From: Pseudomonadota bacterium
GTDB lineage: Bacteria; Myxococcota; Myxococcia; Myxococcales; Myxococcaceae
Assembly: GCA_023424585.1 (NCBI GenBank)
Contig: JAFADT010000588.1
Coordinates: forward strand, 1-11,400
Direction: 5' to 3'
DNA length: 11,400 nt
Shown here: one piece after another, positions 6,157 to 11,400 of the stretch
Numbering within the stretch: the stretch's first letter is position 1
How the letters are laid out: each line of letters begins with the position of its first letter
Notes under the pieces: generated by a model
What the model was told of the DNA's origin: nothing
The model's input: only the letters and a program-made list of their open reading frames with translations
Database searches by the model: none
Translations under genes and position numbers: made by a program

Positions 6157-7506
6157 GTGACTCCTCCACAGCGGCTGGTCCTGGGAATCGCCGTGCTCGC
6201 CTCGCTCGTCACGTTCCTCGACGGGGCGATCATCAACGTCGCGTTGCCGGCGATGGTGCGGGACCTGGGCGGAGGGCTCGCGCTCCAGCAGTGGGTGGTG
6301 GACGCCTACCTCATCACGCTGGGCTCGCTGATGCTGGCCGCGGGCTCGCTGTCGGATGCGTTCGGGCGCAAGCGCATCCTGCGGCTGGGCCTGCTGGGCT
6401 TCGGGGCCACGTCGCTCCTGTGCGCGGTGGCGCCGACGGGCGCGGTGCTCATCCTCGCCCGCGCGCTGCAAGGGGCGACGGGCGCGCTCCTGGTGCCGGG
6501 CTCGCTGGCGCTCATCCTGTCCTTCTTCTCCGGCCCCGAGCAGGCGAAGGCCATTGGCGCCTGGACCGGCTGGACGGGCGGCGCGTTCATCGCGGGGCCG
6601 CTGGTCGGTGGCCTGCTGGTGGACACGGTGGGGTGGCGCTGGATCTTCGCCATCAACGTGCTGCCCATCGCGTTGACGCTGACGCTGCTCGCGCGCATGG
6701 AGGAGCCCGCCCGTCCGGAGGGGGCGCGCATCGACATCCCAGGCGCCGCGCTGGCGTGCCTGGGATTGGGCGGGACGGTCTACGCGCTGATTGAGCAGGG
6801 GAGCGTGGGCTGGACGCATCCCACGGTGCTGGCGTCGCTGGGCGTGGGCGTGCCGGCGTTCCTCGCGTTCCTCTGGCAGGAGCGGCGCTCGTCGCACCCG
6901 ATGATGCCCCTGGGGCTCTTCCGGGCGCGGAACTTCTGGGTGGGCAACCTGGCCACGGTGTTCATCTATGGGGCGCTGGCGCTGAGCGAGTTCGTCATCA
7001 CGCTGTTCCTCCAGCAGGTGGGAGGCTTTCGCGCGACGACGGCGGGGCTGTCGCTGATGCCGACGACGATCCTCATGTTGCTGCTGTCGTCGGTGTTCGG
7101 CGGGCTCGCGGGCCGGCTCGGTCCGCGCCTGTTCATGACGGTGGGGCCGTGTGTCGCGGGCGCCGGGTTCCTGCTCATGCTGCGCGCGCGGACGCCGGTG
7201 GACTTCTGGACGCAGATGCTGCCGGGCGTGCTGGTGTTCGGGCTGGGGCTGACGACGACGGTGGCGCCGTTGACGGCGGCGGTGCTCGGCTCCCTCCACA
7301 AGGAGCAGGCGGGCATCGGCTCGGCCATCAACAACGCCATCGCCCGGGTCGCGGGGCTCGTCGCCATCGCGTTCACCGGGCTCATCGTGGGGCCGCGACT
7401 GGACGTCGCGGGCTTCCACCGGGTGATGGTCGTCACCGCCGCGCTGCTGGTGCTGGGCGGAGTCATCTCCGCCCTGGGCATCCTCAATCCGCCGCGGGAG
7501 CCCTGA
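6157..7506 (+). CDS. DHA2-type MFS drug/proton antiporter (EmrB/QacA-like)
   Basis: The 449-residue integral membrane protein is predicted to export hydrophobic compounds in exchange for protons. Family motifs are clear: LDGAIINVALP in the first helix (21-31, DHA2 motif D1), motif A D67-AFGRKR (67-73), motif B-like R102-xx-QG (LARALQGATGALLVPGS) and antiporter motif C with GPLVGG (147-152). Hydrophobicity fits the 14-helix DHA2 class, although the protein is at the short end of that family (usually 450-510). I chose GTG 6157 because it puts a short hydrophilic head just before helix 1. The ribosome site is weak (GGGAAAG about 11 bases upstream), and the frame is open much further upstream with non-protein-like content. 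The gene stands alone: divergent from the MgtC-type gene and convergent with the FHA gene. No TetR/MarR regulator or HlyD-type adaptor is adjacent, so the substrate is unknown. Confidence 0.9.
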   Translation: MTPPQRLVLGIAVLASLVTFLDGAIINVALPAMVRDLGGGLALQQWVVDAYLITLGSLMLAAGSLSDAFGRKRILRLGLLGFGATSLLCAVAPTGAVLILARALQGATGALLVPGSLALILSFFSGPEQAKAIGAWTGWTGGAFIAGPLVGGLLVDTVGWRWIFAINVLPIALTLTLLARMEEPARPEGARIDIPGAALACLGLGGTVYALIEQGSVGWTHPTVLASLGVGVPAFLAFLWQERRSSHPMMPLGLFRARNFWVGNLATVFIYGALALSEFVITLFLQQVGGFRATTAGLSLMPTTILMLLLSSVFGGLAGRLGPRLFMTVGPCVAGAGFLLMLRARTPVDFWTQMLPGVLVFGLGLTTTVAPLTAAVLGSLHKEQAGIGSAINNAIARVAGLVAIAFTGLIVGPRLDVAGFHRVMVVTAALLVLGGVISALGILNPPREP

Positions 7507-7515
7507 GCGCCTCAG
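7503..7515. terminator. Small palindrome spanning two convergent stop codons
   Basis: CTGAG-CGC-CTCAG contains the MFS stop (TGA, 7504-7506) and the FHA-gene stop (TGA on minus, 7514-7512). Only 5 bases separate the stops. The 5-bp stem is too weak for a confident bidirectional terminator, but no other structure is available between the two genes. Confidence 0.25.
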
Positions 7516-8990
7516 TCTTCCGAGGGCTGGAGGGAGAAGTACACGGCCTCGGTCCCCAGGTTGAAGGTGTCCCCGTCCGCGATCCGCTGTCGCTTGATGC
7601 GCTTGTGGTTGATCCAGGTCCCGTTGGACGAGTTCAGGTCCTCGATGAAGTAGTCGTTGCCCTCGCGCACGACGATGGCGTGCTCGCGGGAGACCCTGCC
7701 GGACTTCACGACGAGGCTGCACTGCGGGCCGCGCCCCAGGGTGAAGCGCTCCACGTCCACCCGCGTGGAGGGGCCGTCCGGGCTCAGGCGCACGAAGAGG
7801 TCCATGCGCGCGGGGGGCTTGGGGGCGGGCGCGGCCTTGCGGCCCTTGTTGGACTCCGCGGGCGTGTCCTCGGGAGCGGTGGACCGGAGCACTCGGCCCC
7901 GCCTGCGGACGGCGGAGGCCTTCGAGGCCGGAGGCGCCACGAAGGGCAGGTCCTGCTCCTCGGCTGCGTCGTCGGAGCGCGACTCCTGCTCCTCGGAGCC
8001 CGCGTCCTGCGCCTCGTCGCTGGCGGACGCGGCGGCCTTCTCGTCGCCCGCTTCGGACGCCGCGGCGCGCGCAGCGTCTTCGCCGGCGCCCGCCGCCTCC
8101 TCACCCGTCTTGGGTTCTTCGGGCTCCGAGTCGTCGTCTTCTTCGGAGCCGGGGAGCTCCTCGGAGCCGATCGCCGCCGCGATGTCGGCAGCGTCCGCGT
8201 CGTCCACGTCCTCCGAACCCGGATCCGCGGAGGCGGCCGCTTCTTCGCGGTTCGAGCCCTCACCCGACGCTTCGTCCTCACCCGTCCCGACGTCGGCGGA
8301 TGCGTCGTCCGACGCGCTGGCGGCACCTTCGTCCGCCTCTTCTTCGTCGGAGTCGCCGTCAGCCGCCTCGTCGTCCGAAGACGCGTCAGCCGCCTCGTCC
8401 TCATCCGACGCTTCGTCGTCAGCCGCCTCGTCGTCCGAAGACGCGGCCGCCGCTTCGTCCTCATCCGACGCTTCGTCGCCGGCCTCCTCGCCCTCATCGG
8501 AGGACGCATCACCGGCCTCCTCACCCTCATCGGAAGACGCGTCGTCGTCGGAGTCCTCCTCGTCCGACTCCTCCTCGTCATCGGACGCGACCGGCACGTC
8601 GCGGGGCTGCACGACCGCATCCACCGAGGTGAGGACCTCCTGCATGCGGGCTCGCGCCTGGGCGGCCTCGTCCACGCGGGCTCGGGCCTTCACGGGCTCG
8701 GACGCGGCCACGGCCGGCGCGCCCCCCTTCACGGGTGCGACCGGGGTGGGGGGCACGGCCGGACGCGCGCTGGGCTCCGGAGGCCGGGGCGCTGGTGCCC
8801 GCACGGGCTCGCCCGCGCCCGTCACACCGAGCGCCACGGGCGTCGGCGCCACATATCCGTTCTGCCGCGCGAGCATGAACAGGGCCTGCGCCACCAGGGC
8901 GTCCCGGTCCACGCCCAGGTCGTGGCTCATCTGCTCCAGCGCCCGCCACAGGGGCTCCGCGACCTCGATGGTTTCACGAATCCGATTCAT
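7512..8990 (-). CDS. FHA-domain protein with ribbon-helix-helix-like N-terminus and long acidic repeat linker
   Basis: This 492-residue protein has three parts. Residues 3-46 read as strand-helix-helix (RETIEV, EPLWRALEQMSHDLG, DRDALVAQALFMLARQ), the pattern of a ribbon-helix-helix DNA-binding or dimerisation unit. Residues 51-135 are Pro/Ala-rich, and 136-347 form a disordered Asp/Glu/Ser/Ala tract with tandem repeats. Residues 395-490 are an FHA domain, which binds phosphothreonine peptides; the key residues are present: G419-R420, S434-x-x-H437 and N453...N456-G457. The start is ATG 8990, 2 bases after the stop of the thioredoxin-MORN gene, with GAGGGG at 9000-9005. An in-frame GTG at 9020 would overlap that gene by 28 bases and is less likely. 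There is no signal peptide or membrane segment, so it is cytoplasmic. It probably reads Ser/Thr kinase signals, which are abundant in myxobacteria; partner and DNA binding are unproven. Confidence 0.88.
   Translation of the reverse strand: MNRIRETIEVAEPLWRALEQMSHDLGVDRDALVAQALFMLARQNGYVAPTPVALGVTGAGEPVRAPAPRPPEPSARPAVPPTPVAPVKGGAPAVAASEPVKARARVDEAAQARARMQEVLTSVDAVVQPRDVPVASDDEEESDEEDSDDDASSDEGEEAGDASSDEGEEAGDEASDEDEAAAASSDDEAADDEASDEDEAADASSDDEAADGDSDEEEADEGAASASDDASADVGTGEDEASGEGSNREEAAASADPGSEDVDDADAADIAAAIGSEELPGSEEDDDSEPEEPKTGEEAAGAGEDAARAAASEAGDEKAAASASDEAQDAGSEEQESRSDDAAEEQDLPFVAPPASKASAVRRRGRVLRSTAPEDTPAESNKGRKAAPAPKPPARMDLFVRLSPDGPSTRVDVERFTLGRGPQCSLVVKSGRVSREHAIVVREGNDYFIEDLNSSNGTWINHKRIKRQRIADGDTFNLGTEAVYFSLQPSED
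8359..8478. repeat. Two 60-bp tandem repeats in the acidic coding region
   Basis: Units 8359-8418 and 8419-8478 match at 57 of 60 positions. In the protein they give two 20-residue units of the form DEASDEDEAA-x-ASSDDEAAD. The near identity at DNA level, not only in the protein, points to recent slippage or unequal recombination within the FHA gene. Confidence 0.85.
8479..8544. repeat. Two 33-bp tandem repeats in the acidic coding region
   Basis: Units 8479-8511 and 8512-8544 match at 29 of 33 positions and encode DASSDEGEEAG twice. They directly adjoin the 60-bp repeats and keep the reading frame, so copy number can change without a frameshift. Confidence 0.8.
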
Positions 8991-8992
8991 GA

Positions 8993-11296
8993 CTAGCTGC
9001 CCCTCAGATTGCTCTGCCACGGAGAGACGTGATCCGGGTCATTGAGCCAATAGAACATCGCCTGCGTCTCCGCGTACTGCCGCTCCGCGATGGACACCAG
9101 GTTCGGGTGCAGGTCGCCCAGCGCGACGCCCTCGAACAGGAAGCCCTGGCCGGGCTTCGTCGCGCTGGCGTCTCCCCGGAACTTGCGGTCCCGGCTCTGC
9201 CACAGCCGCTGCGAGGCCTGTCCCACCGCCTGCCCGTAGTCCGCGGGCGGCGCGACGCGCGCGGGCATGCGGAACGTCGTCTCCCCGCACGACCACAGCA
9301 GCCACGACAGCGCGCTCCAGTCCCCGCGCAACATCAGCGTCAGGTCCGCGAGCCCCAGCTCCAGGTCGACCGTCTCGTCGACCTCCACCTGCTCGTCCTC
9401 GTCCGACTCCAGCTCGTGCTGCTTCAGCTCCACCGGCCCCTCGCCCAGGAGGCCCGACAGGTCCGGCGGCAGCCAGGACACCGTGGCGCCGGGTTTGAAC
9501 CGCTGAAGGAGCGCGCCGCGGATCGCCTGGAGCCGCGTGGCGTACTTGCGCACCACCTGCTGGATGGCCTCCAGGGGCTGCGCGGGCTTCTCCGGGAGGC
9601 CGTCATAGGTGCAGCGCGGCGGCTCCTGGCCCGCCCAGAAGTCGAACCGGGGGAACAGCGCCCGCGCGTACGTGGCGAGGAACGTGGAGGTGTCCGGCTC
9701 CACCTCCGCGAGCCCCTCCGCGTCCTTCCGCACCTGCTCCGCCACGCCCAGGTTCAACAGGATGAGGCCGCGGGTGAACAGGTACGCCTCGCGCTCCGGC
9801 GCGAGCAGCATCGCCGCGTGCAGGAAGTCCAGCGCCGCGCGAGGCCGATCCGTCTGGTCCAGCAGCACCGCGTAGGCCCGCAGCAGCGTGGCGGCCTCTC
9901 CGCCGCGCATGAGCGCGTCCGCCATGGGCGCCCACGCCTGGCCTGCCTCCTCCACCACCTCGTCCGCGACCGCGCGCGCGGAGTCCTGCGTCCGAGGCAG
10001 CGTCAGCTCCTCCAGGCCCTCCTTCAGCGGCTGGACGTCCAGGGACGTGGCGCACGCGCGCGCCGTGGCCAGCAGGGCCTCGCGGTAGCGCCGGTCCGCG
10101 CGGGCTTCCTTCGCCAGCTCGCGCCAGCCCTCCGCGCTCCGGGCGAGGTTGGAGAACACCGGCGAGCGCGCCAGCGTCCGCTCATCCATCGCCCGGCCCA
10201 GGTCGCGCGTGAGCAGCACCGCGCGCTGGGCGTCCAGCAGGGACCACGTGTCACACGCGAGGTCGCCCTCCGCCCGGCCCACCTCGAAGTGGACGCGGAA
10301 GTCCGCGTAGGCGCCCTCCGCCCGCGACTCGTAGCGCCCGTGGCGCAGGCCGTCCGCGAACTCGGCCTCCCAGAGGAGCTGGCCCTGCGCGTCCCAGAAG
10401 CGGGTGAGGCCGTGGCGCTCGCCGTCCGCGTTGAGCGTCACCTTCGCCCACTGGTCCAGGTCCTCGCGCAGCTCGGCGTCCTCCGGCAGGTGGGCCGGGC
10501 GGGTGGGGTAGGGCTCGCCGGTGGAGGGCACCACGCGCTGGCCCTCGCCGTCGTAGTGCAGCACCTGCCGCACGGTGCCGTGCGCGTAGTGCATCACCGT
10601 CCGGCGCACGCGCTGGCTCACGCCGCCTTCGTGCATGCGCTCGGTGGTGAAGTGCTCGGAGGCCGTCCAGGTGCGCGGGCCGTGGAGCTGGCCCTGCTCG
10701 AAGGTGCCTTCCTGGGACACCGAGCCGTCCTCATGGAAGCGCTTGAAGGGGCCGTGCGGCGTGCCCTGCTTCATGACGCACTCGTTGCAGAGGGTGCCGT
10801 CGGCGCGCCAGTACCGCCACGTGCCGTGGGGCCGGCCCTGGGAGTCCTTCGGGCCGAAGGACCACTCCGCGTCGCCCTCGTCCCAGGTGGCGCCCTCGGG
10901 GACGCCGGAGGGGCGCCGGCCCGCCTCGGTCTGCTCGCGGTTGGCGGCGCGGCGCTTCTCCTCCGCGACGTCCACGGCCCGCAGCGCGCCCAGGAGCCGG
11001 TCCAGCGCTTCGGGGGACAGCGTCTCGGAGACGCGGTGGACCTCCAGCCCGTCCTTGAACGCGACGAGCGTGGGGAAGGTATCGATGTCCAGCGGCTCGG
11101 CCACCGCCTCGTGCGCCTCCGCGTCGAGCCGCGCGAAGCGGATGTCCGTGAACCGCGCGGCGGCCTCGGCGAAGACGGGGGCGAACGCATGGCAGGGCTC
11201 ACACCACGGCGCCCAGAAGTCCACGACGCACATGCCGGGCTTCCGGGTGACTGCCTCGTAATCCTCCGGGGTCAACTCGACCGGGACGCCTGCCAA
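8993..11296 (-). CDS. Multidomain protein: thioredoxin domain, MORN/YwqK-like repeats, TPR-like helices
   Basis: The 767-residue cytoplasmic protein begins with a complete thioredoxin domain (about 4-108): active site W31-C32-E-P-C35 and the cis-Pro loop TFPT with P75, so disulfide reductase or oxidase chemistry is possible. Residues 154-323 hold about five MORN/YwqK-like units, each with G-x-x-HG followed by aromatic residues (GRPHGTWRYW, GTPHGPFKRF, GQLHGPRTW, GERHGLTRFW, GLRHGRYE). Residues 385-545 are helical and TPR-like (YREALLATARACA, RAALDFLHAAMLLAP). The C-terminal part (560-767) is not recognised and includes an acidic stretch at 629-645. I chose TTG 11296 because AGGAG lies 6 bases upstream. 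An in-frame GTG at 11365 would add 23 residues with a less GC-biased third position and no thioredoxin homology. The FHA gene follows after 2 bases. Its client proteins are unknown. Confidence 0.86.
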   Translation of the reverse strand: MAGVPVELTPEDYEAVTRKPGMCVVDFWAPWCEPCHAFAPVFAEAAARFTDIRFARLDAEAHEAVAEPLDIDTFPTLVAFKDGLEVHRVSETLSPEALDRLLGALRAVDVAEEKRRAANREQTEAGRRPSGVPEGATWDEGDAEWSFGPKDSQGRPHGTWRYWRADGTLCNECVMKQGTPHGPFKRFHEDGSVSQEGTFEQGQLHGPRTWTASEHFTTERMHEGGVSQRVRRTVMHYAHGTVRQVLHYDGEGQRVVPSTGEPYPTRPAHLPEDAELREDLDQWAKVTLNADGERHGLTRFWDAQGQLLWEAEFADGLRHGRYESRAEGAYADFRVHFEVGRAEGDLACDTWSLLDAQRAVLLTRDLGRAMDERTLARSPVFSNLARSAEGWRELAKEARADRRYREALLATARACATSLDVQPLKEGLEELTLPRTQDSARAVADEVVEEAGQAWAPMADALMRGGEAATLLRAYAVLLDQTDRPRAALDFLHAAMLLAPEREAYLFTRGLILLNLGVAEQVRKDAEGLAEVEPDTSTFLATYARALFPRFDFWAGQEPPRCTYDGLPEKPAQPLEAIQQVVRKYATRLQAIRGALLQRFKPGATVSWLPPDLSGLLGEGPVELKQHELESDEDEQVEVDETVDLELGLADLTLMLRGDWSALSWLLWSCGETTFRMPARVAPPADYGQAVGQASQRLWQSRDRKFRGDASATKPGQGFLFEGVALGDLHPNLVSIAERQYAETQAMFYWLNDPDHVSPWQSNLRGS
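9000..9005 (-). promoter_or_regulatory. Ribosome binding site for the FHA gene inside the upstream gene
   Basis: GAGGGG on the minus strand lies 9 bases before ATG 8990 and within the last codons of the thioredoxin-MORN gene. With the 2-base gap between stop and start it supports translational coupling and decides the start of the FHA protein. Confidence 0.55.
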
Positions 11297-11400
11297 CGGG
11301 GACTCCTGCTCAGGGGGAGGGCAGATAAGAGGGGCGGAGGGGACGCGCGTCAACCCGCGCGTCACGGGGAAGCAGGCTCCCGTCGGGGCCGGGCGGGGGG
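11297..11400. other. Region upstream of the thioredoxin-MORN gene
   Basis: About 100 bases to the window edge probably hold the promoter and leader of the two-gene unit. I see no repeat or clear promoter box; the segment 11325-11335 is the only AT-richer patch. If translation starts at GTG 11365, part of this stretch is coding. Confidence 0.3.

Noticed and set aside
5852..6160. Possible 102-residue gene in the divergent intergenic region, plus strand
   Set aside because: Its translation lacks any recognisable pattern and good ribosome site, and it would overlap the MFS start. Codon positions do not show the strong GC3 bias of the neighbours.
5899..7722. 607-codon minus-strand frame opposite the MFS gene
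   Set aside because: Arg/Gln/His-rich translation antisense to a clear DHA2 transporter.
8359..8544. CRISPR-like array
   Set aside because: The repeats are directly adjoining without spacers and encode in-frame acidic peptide units.
7657..9045. Ser/Ala-rich 462-codon plus-strand frame that looks like a low-complexity surface protein
   Set aside because: It is the antisense reading of the Asp/Glu/Ser tract of the FHA gene, with no start signal or export signal of its own.
9366..9383. Paired GTCGAC palindromes as a regulatory site
   Set aside because: They fall inside codons for an acidic VDETVD stretch of the thioredoxin-MORN protein; codon usage explains the pattern.

Overview
This window looks like chromosomal DNA from a delta-proteobacterial predator, most likely a myxobacterium of the Myxococcus/Corallococcus/Archangium type. 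The grounds are very high GC with almost every third codon position G or C, long antisense shadow reading frames, and a gene mix typical of that group: a multi-haem lipoprotein-type operon, a GH16 lipoprotein, an FHA protein with a huge acidic linker, and a thioredoxin-MORN fusion. The organism is an inference from style, not from a marker gene. About 93% of the window is coding. I see no rRNA, tRNA, CRISPR array, insertion sequence or phage gene.

Layout. (1) Positions 1-5797 hold six co-oriented minus-strand genes, read from right to left: an MgtC/SapB-DUF4010 membrane protein (4496-5797), a peptidase S51-like hydrolase (3644-4390), a GH16 beta-glucanase lipoprotein (2766-3620), a P-loop kinase fused to a shrunken adenylosuccinate-synthetase-like domain (1556-2689), a secreted di-haem c-type cytochrome (53-1474), and the first 63 bases of a lipoprotein gene whose GTG start overlaps the cytochrome's end. 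(2) Positions 5798-6156 are a 359-base divergent intergenic region with inverted and direct repeats. (3) Positions 6157-7506 hold a plus-strand DHA2-type major facilitator drug exporter. It converges on the next gene with only 5 bases between the two stop codons. (4) Positions 7512-11296 hold a tight minus-strand pair: a thioredoxin-MORN-TPR-like protein, then, after 2 bases, a ribbon-helix-helix-like/acidic/FHA protein.

How the genes may work together. The thioredoxin-MORN gene and the FHA gene are almost certainly co-translated, so a joint cytoplasmic role in redox- or phosphorylation-linked signalling is reasonable, but the function is unknown. The cytochrome and the following lipoprotein are translationally coupled and both carry export signals, which suggests an envelope redox pair. 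The S51 hydrolase and GH16 genes are 23 bases apart and may form a transcription unit; a 7-bp hairpin follows the GH16 stop. The MFS and MgtC genes share a divergent control region. No complete new defence or biosynthetic system is evident. The least ordinary items are the kinase/PurA-like pseudoenzyme fusion and the FHA/thioredoxin-MORN pair.
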